A stretch of 64,000 bases of DNA from Sepiola atlantica. Its lineage: Eukaryota; Mollusca; Cephalopoda; Sepiida; Sepiolidae. The translations under genes and the position numbers were made by a program. Below the pieces are notes generated by a model. The model was not told the DNA's origin. It was given only the letters and a program-made list of their open reading frames with translations, and did not search any database. Position 1 is the stretch's first letter; each line of letters starts with the position of its first letter. Shown one piece after another: positions 1-14,400 of the stretch. The DNA is taken from NCBI GenBank assembly GCA_963556195.1, contig OY744517.1:144938382-145002381 (forward strand), in the 5' to 3' direction.

Positions 1-3000
1 TATCTAAACCTATCACTACAGTAGCTCTATCTAAGACATTGAGCACTTTTTTCCCGGACGAAGCCGAGTACTTTGAAAATCAAAGATGGCCTCCTGGGGA
101 CTACTGAAATCAGTTAAGTATCCTCTCTACTTTTAAGCTGCAAAATTGTCCAAAGGGGAACGAAGATGGCGTTAAAATATTTTCTAAACCTATCACTACA
201 GTAGCTCTATCTAGGATATGTAGCACTTTTCTCCCGGACAACGCCGAGTACTTTGAAAATCGAGGAGGCTTCATGAGCACTACTGAAATCACTTAGGTAT
301 CCTCTCTCCTACTGATTTGCGAAATAGTCCAATAGGGAACGAAGATGGCGTTAAAATATTTTCCAAACCTATCACTACAGTAGCTCTATCTAGGACATTG
401 AGCACTTTTCTCCCGGACAACGCCGAGTACTTTGATAATCAAGGAGGCCTCCTGGGGACTACTGAAATCACTTAGGTATCCTCTCTCCTTCTGATCTGCG
501 AAATAGTCCAAAAGGGGACCGAAGATGGCGTTAAAATATTTTCCAAACCTATCACTACAGTAGCTCTATCTAGGATATTGAGCACTTTTATCCCGGACAA
601 CGCCGAGTACTTTGAAAATCGAGGAGGCTTCATGAGCACTCCTGAAATCCCTTAGGTATCCTCTCTCCTTCTGATCTGCGAAATAGTCCAAAGGGGAACG
701 AAGATGGCGTTAAAATATTTTCCAAACCTATCACTACAATAGCTCTATCTAGGACATTGAGCACTTTTCTCCCGGACAACGCACTGTACTTTGATAATCA
801 AGGAGGCCTCCTGGGGACTACTGAAATCACTTAGGTATCCTCTCTCCTTCTGATCTGCGAAATAGTCCAAAGAGGAACGAAGATGGCGTTAAAATATTTT
901 CCAAACCTATCACTACAGTAGCTCTATCTAGGATATTGAGCACTTTTCTCCCGGACAACGCCGAGTATTTCAAAATCAAAGAGGCCTCCTGAGCACTACT
1001 GAAATAACTCTTATCGATTACCCCAACCTTTTCAGCGTAGATGCTGTTAAAATATTATCCAAACCTATCACTACAGTAGCTCTATCTAGGACATTGAGCA
1101 CATTTCTCCCGGACAACGCCGAGTACTTTGAAAATCGAGGAGGCTTCATGAGCACTCCTGAAATCACATAGGTATCCTCTCTCCTTCTGATCTGCGAAAT
1201 AGTTCAAAGGGGAACGAAGATGGCGTTAAAATATTTTCCAAACCTATCACTACAGTAGCTCAATCTAAGACATTGAGCACTTTTCTCCCGGACAACGCCG
1301 AGTACTTTGATAATCAAGGAGGCCTCCTGGGGACTACTGAAATCACTTAGGTATCCTCTCTCCTTCTGATCTGCGAAATAGTCCAAAGGGGAACGAAGAT
1401 GGCGTTAAAATATTTTCCAAACCTATCACTACAGTAGCTCTATCTAGGATATTGAGCACTTTTCTCCCGGACAACGCCGAGTATTTCAAAATCAAAGAGG
1501 CCTCCTGGGGACTACTGAAATTAGTCTTATCCATTCCCCCATCCTTTTCAGCGTTGATGCTGTTAAAATATTATCCAAACCTATCACTACAGTAGCTCTA
1601 TCTAGGACATTGAGAACTCTTTTCCCGGACAACGCCGAGTACTTTGAAAATCAAAGAGGCCTCCTGGGGACTACTGAAATCAGGTATCCTCCTTCCTTTT
1701 CATCTGCAAAATTGTCCAAAGGGAAACGAAGATGGCGTTAAAATATTTTCTAAACCTATCACTACAGTAGCTCTATCTAGGATATTGAGCACTTTTCTCC
1801 CGGACAACGCCGAGTACTTTGAAAATCGAGGAGGCTTCATGAGCACTCCTGAAATCCTTTAGGTATCCTCTCTCCTTCTGATCTGCAAAATAGTCTAAAG
1901 GGGAACGAAGATGGCGTTAAAATATTTTCCAAACCTATCACTATATTAGCTTTATCTGGGACATTGAGCACTTTTCTCCCGGACAACGCCGAGTACTTTG
2001 ATAATCAAGGAGGCCTCCTGGGGACTACTGAAATCATTTAGGTATCCTCTCTTCTTCTGATCTGCGAAATAGTCCAAAGGGGAACGAAGATGGCGTTAAA
2101 ATATTTTCCAAACCTATCACTACAGTAGCTCTATCTAGGATATTGAGCACTTTTCTCCTGGACAACGCCGAGTATTTCAAAATCAAAGAGGCCTCCTGAG
2201 CACTACTGAAATAACTCTTATCGATTACCCCATCCTTTTCAGCGTAGATGCTGTTAAAATATTATCCAAACCTATCACTACAGTAGCTCTATCTAGGATA
2301 TTGAGCACTTTTCTCCCGGACAACGCCGAGTATTTCAAAATCAAAGAGGCCTCCTGAGCACTACTGAAATAACTCTTATCGATTACCCCATCCTTTTCAG
2401 CGTAGATGCTGTTAAAATATTTTCTAAACCTATCACTACAGTAGCTCTATCTAGGACATTGAGAACTCTTTTCCCGGACAACGCCGAGTACTTTGAAAAT
2501 CAAAGAGGCCTCCTGGGGACTACTGAAATCACTTAGGTATCTTCCCTACTTTTTAGCTGCAAAATTGTCCAAAGGGGAACGAAGATGGCGTTAAAATATT
2601 TTCCAAACCTATCACTACAGTAGCTCTATCTAGGACATTGAGCACTTTCCTTCCGGACAACGCCGAGTACTTTGATAATCAAGGAGGCCTCCTGGGGACT
2701 ACTGAAATCACTTAGGTATCCTCTCTATTTCTGATCTGCGAAATAGTCCAAAAGGGAACGAAGATGGCGTTAAAATATTTTCCAAACCTATCACTACTAT
2801 AGCTCTATCTAGGATATTGAGCACTTTTCTCTCGGACAACGCCGAGTATTTCAAAATCAAAGAGGCCTCCTGGGGACTACTGAAATTACTCTTATCCATT
2901 CCCCCATCCTTTTCAGCGTAGATGCTGTTAAAATATTATCCAAACCTATCACTACAGTAGCTCTATCTAGGACATTGAGCACTTTTCTCCCGGACAACGC

Positions 3001-6000
3001 CGAGTACTTTGAAAATCGAGTAGGCTTTATGGACACTCCTGAAATCCCTTAGGTATCCTCTCTCCTTCTGATCTGCGAAATAGTCCAAAGGGGAACGAAG
3101 ATGGCGTTAAAATATTTTCCAAACCTATCACTAAGGTAGCTCTGTCTAGGACATTGAGCACTTTTCTCCCGGACAACGCCGAGTACTTTGATAATCAAAG
3201 AGGCCTCCTGGGGACTACTGAAATCACTTAGGTATCCTCTCTCTTTCTGATCTGCGAAATAGTCCAAAGGGGAACGAAGATGGCGTTAAAATATTTTCCA
3301 AACCTATCACTACAGTAGCTCTATCTAGGATATTGAGCACTTTTCTCCCGGACAACGCCGAGTATTTTAAAATCAAAGAGGCCTCCTGGGGACTACTGAA
3401 ATTAGTCTTATCCATTCCCCCATCCTTTTCAGCGTAGATGCTGTTAAAATATTATCCAAACCTATCACTACAGTAGCTCTATCTAGGACATTGAGCACTT
3501 TTCTCCCGGACAACGCACAGTACTTTGATAATCAAGTAGGCCCCCTGTAGACTACTGAAATCACTTAGGTATCCTCTCTCCTTCTGATCTGCGAAATAGT
3601 CCAAAGGGGAACAGAGATGGCGTTAAAATATTTTCCAAACCTATCACTACAGTAGCTCTATCTAGGATATTGAGCACTTTTCTCCCTGACAACGCCGAGT
3701 ATTTCAAAATCAAAGAGGCCTCCTGAGAACTACTGAAATAACTCTTATCGATTACCCCATCCTTTTCACCGTAGATGCTGTTAAAATATTATCTAAACCT
3801 ATCACTACAGTAGCTCTATCTAAGACACTGAGCACTTTTTTCCCGGACGAAGCCGAGTACTTTGAAAATCAAAGAGGCCTCCTGGGGACTACTGAAATCA
3901 GTTAAGTATCCTCTCTACTTTTCAGCTGCAAAATTGTCCAAAGGGGAACGAAGATGGCGTTAAAATATTTTCTAAACCTATCACTACAGTAGCTCTATCT
4001 AGGATATGTAGCACTTTTCTCCCGGACAACGCCGAGTACTTTGAAAATCGAGGAGGCTTCATGAGCACTACTGAAATCACTTAGGTATCCTCTCTCCTAC
4101 TGATTTGCGAAATAGTCCAATAGGGAACGAAGATGGCGTTAAAATATTTTCCAAACTTATAACTACAGTAGCTCTATCTAGGGCATTGAGCACTTTTCTC
4201 CCGGACAACGCCGAGTACTTTGATAATCAAGGAGGTCTCCTGGGGACTACTGAAATCACTTAGGTATCCTCTCTCCTTCTGATCTGCGAAATAGTCCAAA
4301 GGGGAAAGAAGATGGCGTTAAAATATTTTCCAAACCTATCACTACAGTAGCTCTATCTAGGATATTGAGCACTTTTCTCCCGGAAAACGCCGAGTACTTT
4401 GAAAATCGAGGAGGCTTCATGAGCACTCCTGAAATCCCTTAGGTATCCTCTTTCCTTCTGATCTGCGAAATAGTCCAAAGGGGAACGAAGATGGCGTTAA
4501 AATATTTTCCAAACCTATCACTACAATAGCTCTATCTAGGACATTGAGCACTTTTCTCCCGGACAACGCACTGTACTTTGATAATCAAGGAGGCCTCCTG
4601 GGGACTACTGAAATCACTTAGGTATCCTCTCTCCTTCTGATCTGCGAAATAGTCCAAAGAGGAACAAAGATGGCGTTAAAATATTTTCCAAACCTATCAC
4701 TACAGTAGCTCTATCTAGGATATTGAGCACTTTTCTCCCGGACAACGCCGAGTATTTCAAAATCAAAGAGGCCTCCTGAGCACTACTGAAATAACTCTTA
4801 TCGATTACCCCAACCTTTTCAGCGTAGATGCTGTTAAAATATTATCCAAACCTATCACTACAGTAGCTCTATCTAGGACATTGAGCACTTTTCTCCCGGA
4901 CAACGCCGAGTACTTTGAAAATCGAGGAGGCTTCATGAGCACTCCTGAAATCACATAGGTATCCTCTCTCTTTCTGATCTGCGAAATAGTCTAAAGGGGA
5001 ACGAAGATGGCGTTAAAATATTTTCCAAACCTATCACTATATTAGCTTTATCTGGGACATTGAGCACTTTTCTCCCGGACAACGCCGAGTACTTTGATAA
5101 TCAAGGAGGCCTCCTGGGGACTACTGAAATCACTTAGGTATCCTCTCTCCTTCTGATCTGCGAAATAGTCCAAAGGGGAACGAAGATGGCGTTAAAATAT
5201 TTTCCAAACCTATCACTACAGTAGCTCTATCTAGGATATTGAGCACTTTTCTCCTGGACAACGCCGAGTATTTCAAAATCAAAGAGGCCTCCTGAGCACT
5301 ACTGAAATAACTCTTATCGATTACCCCATCCTTTTCAGCGTAGATGCTGTTAAAATATTATCCAAACCTATCACTACAGTAGCTCTATCTAGGATATTGA
5401 GCACTTTTCTCCCGGACAACGCCGAGTATTTCAAAATCAAAGAGGCCTCCTGAGCACTACTGAAATAACTCTTATCGATTACCCCATCCTTTTCAGCGTA
5501 GATGCTGTTAAAATATTTTCTAAACCTATCACTACAGTAGCTCTATCTAGGACATTGAGAACTCTTTTCCCGGACAACGCCGAGTACTTTGAAAATCAAA
5601 GAGGCCTCCTGGGGACTACTGAAATCAGTTAGGTATCTTCCCTACTTTTTAGCTGAAAAATTGTCCAAAGGGGAACGAAGATGGCGTTAAAATATTTTCC
5701 AAACCTATCACTACAGTAGCTCTATCTAGGACATTGAGCACTTTTCTTCCGGACAACGCCGAGTACTTTGATAATCAAGGAGGCCTCCTGGGGACTACTG
5801 AAATCAGTTAGGTATCCTCTCTATTTCTGATCTGCGAAATAGTCCAAAAGGGAACGAAGATGGCGTTAAAATATTTTCCAAACCTATCACTACTATAGCT
5901 CTATCTAGGATATTGAGCACTTTTCTCTCGGACAACGCCGAGTATTTCAAAATCAAAGAGGCCTCCTGGGGACTACTGAAATTACTCTTATCCATTCCCC

Positions 6001-8318
6001 CATCCTTTTCAGCATTGATGCTGTTAAAATATTATCCAAACCTATCACTACAGTAGCTCTATCTAGGACATTAGGCACTTTTTTCCCGGACAACGCCGAG
6101 TACTTTGAAAATCAAAGAGGCCTCCTGGGGACTACTGAAATCAGGTATCCTCCTTCCTTTTCATCTGCAAAATTGTCCAAAGGGAAACGAAGATGGCGTT
6201 AAAATATTTTCTAAACCTATCACTACAGTAGCTCTATCTAGGATATTGAGCACTTTTCTCCCGGACAACACCGAGTACTTTGAAAATCGAGGAGGCTTCA
6301 TGAGCACTCCTGAAATCCTTTAGGTATCCTCTCTCCTTCTGATCTGCGAAATAGTCCAAAGGGGAACGAAGATGGCGTTAAAATATTTTCCAAACCTATC
6401 ACTACATTAGCTTTATCTGGGACATTGAGCACTTATCTCCCGGACAACGCCGAGTACTTTGATAATCAAGGAGGCCTCCTGGGGACTACTGAAATCATTT
6501 AGGTATCCTCTCTTCTTCTGATCTGCGAAATAGTCCAAAGGGGAACGAAGATGGCGTTAAAATATTTTCCAAACCTATCACTACAGTAGCTCTATCTAGG
6601 ATATTGAGCACTTTTCTCCCGGACAACGCCGAGTATTTCAAAATCAAAGAGGCCTCCCGAGCACTACTGAAATAACTCTTTTCGATTACCCCATCCTTTT
6701 CAGCGTAGATGCTGTTAAAATATTATCCAAACCTATCACTACAGTAGCTCTATCTAGGATATTGAGCACTTTTCTCCCGGACAACGCCGAATATTTCAAA
6801 ATCAAAGAGGCCTTCTGAGCACTACTGAAATAACTCTTATCGATTACCCCATCCTTTTCAGCGTAGATGCTGTTAAAATATTTTCTAAACCTATCACTAC
6901 AGTAGCTCTATCTAGGACATTGAGAACTCTTTTCCCGGACAACGCCGAGTACTTTGAAAATCAAAGAGGCCTCCTGGGGACTACTGAAATCAGTTAGGTA
7001 TCTTCCCTACTTTTCAGCTGCAAAATTGTCCAAAGGGGAACGAAGATGGCGTTGAAATATTTTCCAAACCTATCACTACAGTAGCTCTATCTAGGATATT
7101 GAGCACTTTTCTCCCGGACAACGCCGAGTACTTTGAAAATCGAGTAGGCTTTATGGACACTCCTGAAATCCCTTAGGTATCCTCTCTCCTTCTGATCTGC
7201 GAAATAGTCCAAAGGGGAACGAAGATGGCGTTAAAATATTTTCCAAACCTATCACTAAGGTAGCTCTGTCTAGGACATTGAGCACTTTTCTCCCGGACAA
7301 CGCCGAGTACTTTGATAATCAAGGAGGCCTCCTGGAGACTACTGAAATCACTTAGGTATCCTCTCTCTTTCTGATCTGCGAAATAGTCCAAAGGGGAACG
7401 AAGATGGCGTTAAAATATTTTCCAAACCTATCACTACAGTAGCTCTATCTAGGATATTGAGCACTTTTCTCCCGGACAACGCCGAGTATTTCAAAATCAA
7501 AGAGGCCTCCTGGGGACTACTGAAATTAGTCTTATCCATTCCCCCATCCTTTTCAGCGTAGATGCTGTTAAAATATTATCCAAACCTATCACTACAGTAG
7601 CTCTATCTAAGACATTGAGCACTTTTTTCCCGGACAACGCCGAGTACTTTGAAAATCAAAGAGGCCTCCTGGGGACTACTGAAATCAGGTATCCTCCTTC
7701 CTTTTCATCTGCAAAATTGTCCAAAGGGGAACGAAGATGGCGTTAAAATATTTTCTAAACCTATCACTACAGTAGCTCTATCTAGGATATTTTGCACTTT
7801 TCTCCCGGACAACGCCGAGTACTTTGAAAATCGAGGAGGCTTCATGAGCACTCCTGAAATCCCTTAGGTATCCTCTCTCCTTCTGATCTGCGAAATAGTC
7901 CAAAGAGGAACGAAGATGGCGTTAAAATATTTTCCAAAACCTATCACTACAGTAGCTCTATCTAGGACATTGAGCACTTTTCTCCCGGACAACGCCGAGT
8001 ACTTTGATAATCAAGGAGGCCTCCTGTAGACTACTGAAATCACTTAGGTATCCTCTCTCCTTCTGATCTGCGAAATAGTCCAAAGGGGAACGAAGATGGC
8101 GTAAAAATATTTTCCAAACCTATCACTACAGTAGCTCTATCTAGGATATTGAGCACTTTTCTCCCGGACAACGCCGAGTATTTCAAAATCAAAGAGGCCT
8201 TTTGAGCACTACTTAAATAACTATTATCGATTCCCCCATCCTTTTCAGCGTAGATGCTGTTAAAATATTATCTAAACCTATCACTACAGTAGCTCTATCT
8301 AGGATATTGAGCACTTGT
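1..8318 (+). repeat. Satellite array A (180/158-bp monomers)
   Basis: About 47 head-to-tail monomers. The phrase TATCACTACA recurs at 11, 191, 370, 550, 729, 908, 1066 and 1245, so steps are 179-180 bp with some of 158 bp. The two monomer types share one part (TATCACTACAGTAGCTC through CCTCCTGGGGACTACTGAAAT). They differ in the other: the long form has a segment ending GGAACGAAGATGGCG, the short form ATCGATTACCCCATCC then TTTTCAGCGTAGATGCTG. Variant monomers recur at about 3.79 kb, so higher-order repeats exist. The array is cut by the window start and ends abruptly in the 78-bp minisatellite. Minus-strand frames of 60-72 codons recur in it but look like by-products. Confidence 0.95.
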
Positions 8319-9531
8319 TCTTGTTAAATTCCTCTTTTTTCTTTTTTGTATACATATATAGAGTAGTTATGACTCAACGGGTCACTGTAAACGTTTACTT
8401 GTTAAATTCTTCTTTTTTTCTTTTTTTATACATATATAGAGTGGTTATGACTCAACGGGTCACTGTAAACGTTTACTTGTTAAATTCTTCTTTTTTTATA
8501 CATATATAGAGTGGTTATGACTCAACGGGTCATTGTAAACGTGTACTTGTTAAATTCTTCTTTTTTTTTTTTATACATATATGGAGTGGTTATGACTCAA
8601 CGGGTCATTGTAAACGTGTACTTGTTAAATTCTTCTTTTTTCTTTTTTTATACATATATAGAGTGGTTATGACTCAACGGGTCACTGTAAACGTGTACTT
8701 GTTAAATTCTTCTTTTTTCTGTTTTTATACATATATAGAGTGGTTATGACTCAACGGGTCACTGTAAACGTGTACTTGTTAAATTCTTCTTTTTTCTTTT
8801 TTTATACATATATAGAGTGGTTATGACTCAACGGGTCACTATAAACATGTTCTTGTTAAATTCTCCTTTTTTTATACATATATAGAATGGTTATGACTCA
8901 ACGGGTCACTGTAAACGTGTACTTGTTAAATTCTTCTTTTTTCTTTTTTTATACATATATAGAGTGGTTATGACTCAACGGGTCACTGTAAACGTTTACT
9001 TGTTCAATTCTTCTTTTTTTTCTTTTTTTATACATATATAGAGTGGTTATGACTCAACGGGTCACTGTAAACGTGTACTTGTTAAATTCTTCTTTTTTCT
9101 TTTTTTATACATATATTGAGTTGTTATGACTCAACGGGTCACTGTAAACGTTTACTTGTTCAATTCTTCTTTTTTTCTTTTTTTATACATATATAGAGTG
9201 GTTATGACTCAACGGGTCATTGTAAACGTGTACTTGTTAAATTCTTCTTTTTTCTTTTTTTATACATATATAGAGTGGTTATGACTCAACGGGTCACTGT
9301 AAACGTGTACTTGTTAAATTTTTCTTTTTTCTTTTTTATACATATATAGAGTGGTTATGACTCAACGGGTCACTGTAAACGTGTACTTGTTAAATTCTTC
9401 TTTTTTCTTTTTTTACACATATATAGAGTGGTTATGACTCAACGGGTCATTGTAAACGTGTACTTGTTAAATTCTTCTTTTTTCTTTTTTTATACATATA
9501 TAGAGTGGTTATGACTCAACGGGTCACTGTA
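8319..9531 (+). repeat. 78-bp minisatellite, copy 1 (about 16 units)
   Basis: Units of about 70-78 bp begin CTTGTTAAATTCTTC (8320, 8398, 8476 and onward), followed by a T-rich tract of variable length, TATACATATATAGAGTGG, TTATGACTCAACGGGTCACT and GTAAACGTGTA. Length variation is almost all in the T tract. Each unit carries TGACTCA and GTAAAC. The same family recurs at 23786-25680. Confidence 0.93.
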
Positions 9532-10205
9532 CGTAAAATAAGTTTTGAAGAGAAAAAAATGTAAAAACCTATAACGATGACGTCATATACCTATTACTGT
9601 GACGTCACGTGCACAAGAATAAGTTGGTTGAAAATAAAATTATTATTACATAATTACATTGGCTGATTTCCAAATTACTACTGAATAACATTAGAAAAGT
9701 TTGAAAAAACCAGACCCGCTGCCGAAGACTGGCCCCGTTGACCCCCAGCAACATTTTTTTTTGTTGTAATTTTGAGATATTATGATCCCAGGTGTTGTAC
9801 GGTGCTGAAGATATAAACTTTTTGACATGTCGTCGCGTAGTTTTTGAGGAGAAGCTTCACATACAGACATACATACATACATACAGACAAGTGCCCTTTA
9901 TATAAGAGACTAGCGGGGCTACCCGGCGTTGCTCGGGGTCATAAAAACATAATTGAAGAAAAATCGCGTGTGTAACATTTTTATATTAAAACTTCTATTT
10001 CTCTCCTTCTCTCTCTATAGCTGTCTCTTTATCTTTCTAATTTTCTCTACCCTGGTCGCTACTTTTAAATTTTGCCTTTTGCGAGAGCTGTTTCTTCCCC
10101 ACCATTTCATCCTACGTTTCACAGGGCAATAGTATGACTTATTTCTATAAAAAGTACCACCACTGTCTGCGCCTTCTATATAGGTACTTATAACCGCCCC
10201 GGTGT
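9532..10205 (+). mobile_element. Core1 dispersed module, copy 1
   Basis: Non-tandem block between two minisatellites, repeated almost unchanged about 16.16 kb downstream. It starts AAATAAGTTTTGAAGAG and has two TGACGTCA palindromes near 9578-9608. Its 3' part is shared with core2: GAGATATTATGATCCCAGG, a stretch ending GAGGAGAAGCTTCACATACA, a CATA/CAGA tetranucleotide run, then GCTACCCGGCGTTGCTCGGG, which can form a short hairpin. A pyrimidine-rich stretch and one unit of the 35-bp minisatellite follow. No coding capacity is seen. A non-autonomous element is inferred; a Helentron-like class is possible but unproven. Confidence 0.7.
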
Positions 10206-11466
10206 TCATACTATATATTTTGAATCCCCTCATGATATCCTTCATCATTTTAACTCCCCTCGTTGTATTCATCATTTTCGATCTCCTCATACTATTAATC
10301 ATTTTCAATCCCCTCATAATATTCTTCATCATTTTCAATCTCCTCATACTATTAATCATTTTCAATCCCCTTATAATATTCTTCATCATTTTCAATCCTC
10401 TCGTAATATTCCTCATCATTTTAAATCCGCTCATGATATTCTTAATAATTTTCAATCCTCTCATGATATTCTTCATTTTTTCAATCCTCTCATGATATTC
10501 TTCATTATTTTTAATCCCCTCATGATATTCTTCATCATTTTCAATCTCCTCATAATATTCTTCATCATTTTCAATCCTCTCATGGTATATTTCATCATTT
10601 TCGATTCCCTCATGATATTCTTCTCATTTTCAATCTCCTCATGATATTATTCATCATTTTCAATCCTCTCATGGTATACTTCATCATTTCCAATCCTGTC
10701 AGTCTATTCTTCATAATTTTCAATCCTCTCGTGACATTCTTCATCATTTTCAATCCTCTCATGACATTCTTCATCATTTTCAATCCCCTCATGATAGTCT
10801 TCATCATTTTCAATTCCCTCATGATAGTCTTCATCATTTTCAATCCTCTCATGATAGTCTTCATCATTTTCAATCCTCTCATGATAGTCTTCATCATTTT
10901 TAATCCTCTCATGATAGTCTTCATCATTTTTAATCCTCTCATGATAGTCTTCATCATTTTCAAACCTCTCATGATAGTCTTCATCATTTTCAAACCTCTC
11001 ATGATATTCTTCATCATTTTCAATCCCCTCATGATATTATTCATCATTTTAAATCCCCTCATGGTATTCTTCATCATTTCCAATCCTGTCAGTCTATTCT
11101 TCATCATTTTCAATCCTCTCATGATAGTCTTCATCATTTTCAATCCTCTCATGACATTCTTCATCATTTTCAATCCCCTTATGATAGTCTTCATCATTTT
11201 CAATCCACTCATGATAGTCTTCATCATTTTCAATCCCCTCATGATAGTGTACATCATTTTCAATCCCCTCATTATAGTCTTCATCATTTTCAATCCCCTC
11301 ATGATAGTCTTCATCATTTTCAATCCTCTCATGATAGTCTTCATCAATTTCAATCCTCTCATGATAGTCTTCATCATTTTCAATCCTCTCATGATAGTCT
11401 TCATCATTTTCAATCCTCTCATGATAGTCTTCATCATTTTCAATCCTCTCATGATAGTCTTTATCA
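10206..11466 (+). repeat. 30-bp minisatellite, copy 1 (about 42 units)
   Basis: Tandem 30-bp unit TTCATCATTTTCAATCCTCT plus CATGATAGTC with small changes. Because 30 is a multiple of three and the unit has few stops, both strands stay open for about 300 codons (10-residue repeats of FIIFNPLMIV type on plus, MKTIMRGLKM type on minus). It joins the 180-bp satellite in mid-monomer at about 11466. Confidence 0.93.
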
Positions 11467-14400
11467 TAGATCTATCTAGGATATTGAGCACTTTTCTCCC
11501 GGACAACGCCGAGTACTTTGAAAATCAAGGAGGCCTCATGAGCACTACTGAAATCACTTAGGTATCCTCTCTCCTTCTGATCTGCGAAATAGTCCAAAGG
11601 GGAACAAAGATGGCGTTAAAATATTTTCCAAACCTATCACTACAGTAGCTCTATCTAAGACATTGAGCACTTTTCTCCCAGACAACGCCGAGTACTTTAA
11701 TAATAAAGGAGGCCTCCTGAAGACTACTGAAATCACTTAGGTATCCTCTCTTCTACTGATTTGCGAAATAGTCCAAAGGGGAACGAATATAGCGTTAAAA
11801 TATTATCCAAACCTATCACTACAGTAGCTCTATATAGGACATTGAGCACTTTTTTTCCCGGAAAACGCCGAGTACTTTGAAAATAAAAGAGGCCTCCTGG
11901 GGACTACTGAAATCACTTAGGTATCCTCCGTCCTTTTCATCTGCAAAATTGTCCAAAGGGGAACGAAGATGGCGTTAAAATATTTTCTAAACCTATCACT
12001 ACAGTAGCTCTATCTAGGATATTGAGCACTTTTCTCCCGGACAACGCCGAGTACTTTGAAAATCGAGGAGGCTTCATGAGCACTACTGAAATCACTTATG
12101 GATCCTCTCTCCTTCTGATCTGCGAAATAGTCCAAAGGGGGAACAAAGATGGCGTTAAAATATTTTCCAAACCTATCACTACAGTAGCTCTATCTAAGAC
12201 ATTGAGCACTTTTCTCCCGGACAACGCCGAGTACTTTGATAATCAAGGAGGCCTCCTGGGGACTACTGAAATCACTTAGGTATCCTCTCTCCTTCTGATC
12301 TGCGAAATAGTCCAAAGGGGAACGAAAATAGCGTTAAAATATTTTCCAAACCTATCACTAGAGTAGCTCTATCTAGGATATTGAGCACTTTTCTCCCGGA
12401 CAACGCCGAGTATTTGAAAATCAAAGAGGCCTCCTGAGCACTACTGAAATAACTCTTATCGATTCCCCATCCTTTTCAGCGTAGATGCTGTTAAAATATT
12501 ATCCAAACCTATCACTACAGTAGCTCTATCTAGGACATTGAGCACTTTTTTCCCGGACAACGCCGAGTACTTTGAAAATCAAAGAGGCCTCCTGGGGACT
12601 ACTGAAATCACTTAGGTATCCTCCCTCCTTTTTATCTGCAAAATTGTCCAAAGGGGAACGAAGATGGCGTTAAAATATTTTCCAAACCTATCACTACAGT
12701 AGCTCTATCTAGGTTATTGAGCACTTTTCTCCCGGACAACGCCGAGTATTTGAAAATCAAAGAGGCCTCCTGAGCACTACTGAAATAACTCTTATCGATT
12801 CCCCATCCTTTTCAGCGTAGATGCTGTTAAAATATTATCCAAACCTATCACTACAGTAGCTCTATCTAGGACATTGAGCACTTTTTTCCCGGACAACGCC
12901 GAGTACTTTGAAAATCAAAGAGGCCTCTTGGGGACTACTGAAATCACTTAGGTATCCTCCCTCCTTTTCATCTGCGAAATAGTCCAAAGGGGAACAAAGA
13001 TGGCGTTAAAATATTTTCCAAACCTATCACTACAGTAGCTCTATCTAAGACATTGAGCACTTTTCTCCCAGACAACGCCGAGTACTTTAATAATAAAGGA
13101 GGCCTCCTGAAGACTACTGAAATCACTTAGGTATCCTCTCTTCTACTGATCTGCGAAATAGTCCAAAGGGGAACGAATATGGCGTTAAAATATTATCCAA
13201 ACCTATCACTACAGTAGCTCTATATAGGACATTGAGCACTTTTTTTCCCGGACAACACCGAGTACTTTGAAAATCAAAGAGGTATCCTGGGGACTACTGA
13301 AATCACTTAGGTATCCTCCCTCCTTTTCATCTGCGAAATAGTCCAAAGGGGAACAAAGATGGCGTTAAAATATTTTCCAAACCTATCACTACAGTAGCTC
13401 TATCTAAGACATTGAGCACTTTTCTCCCGGACAACGCCGAGTACTTTGATAATCAAGGAGGCCTCCTGGGGACTACTGAAATTACTTAGGTATCCTCTCT
13501 CCTTCTGATCTGCGAAATAGTCCAAAGGGGAACGAAGATAGCGTTAAAATATTTTCCAAACCTATCACTACAGTAGCTCTATCTAGGATATTGAGCACTT
13601 TTCTCCCGGACAACGCCGAGTATTTGAAAATCAAAGAGGCCTCCTGAGCACTACTGAAATAACTCTTATCGATTCCCCATCCTTTTCAGCGTAGATGCTG
13701 TTAAAATATTTTCCAAACCTATCACTACAGTAGCTCTATCTAGGACATTGAGCACTTTTTTCCCGGACAACGCCGAGTACTTTGAAAATCAAAGAAGCCT
13801 CTTGGGGACTACTGAAATCACTTAGGTATCCTCCCTCCTTTTCATCTGCAAAATTGTCCAAAGGGGAACGAAGATGGCGTTAAAATATTTTCTAAACCTA
13901 TCACTACAGTAGCTCTATCTAGGATATTGAGCACTTTTCTCCCGGACAACGCCGAGTACTTTGAAAATCGAGGAGGCTTCATGAGCACTCCTGAAATCCC
14001 TTAGGTATCCTCTTTCCTTCTGATCTGCGAAATAGTCCAAAGGGGAACGAAGATGGCGTTAAAATATTTTCCAAACCTTTCACTACAGTAGCTCTATCTA
14101 GAACATTGAGCACTTTTCTCCCGGACAACGCCGAGTACTTTGATAATCAAGGAGGCCTCCTGGGGACTACTGAAATCACTTAGGTATCCTCTCTCTTTCT
14201 GATCTGCGAAATAGTCCAAAGGGGAACGAAGATGGCGTTAAAATATTTTCCAAACCTATCACTACAGTAGCTCTATCTAGGATATTGAGCACTCTTCTCC
14301 CGGACAACGCCGAGTATTTCAAAATCAAAGAGGCCTCCTGGGGACTACTGAAATAAGTCTTATCCATTCCCCTATCCTTTTCAGCGTAGATGCTGTTAAA

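Noticed and set aside
10610..11561. Overlapping open frames of 298 and 306 codons on opposite strands
   Set aside because: They follow from a 30-bp unit without stops in either strand; composition is a 10-residue repeat with no domain and frames shift with unit changes.
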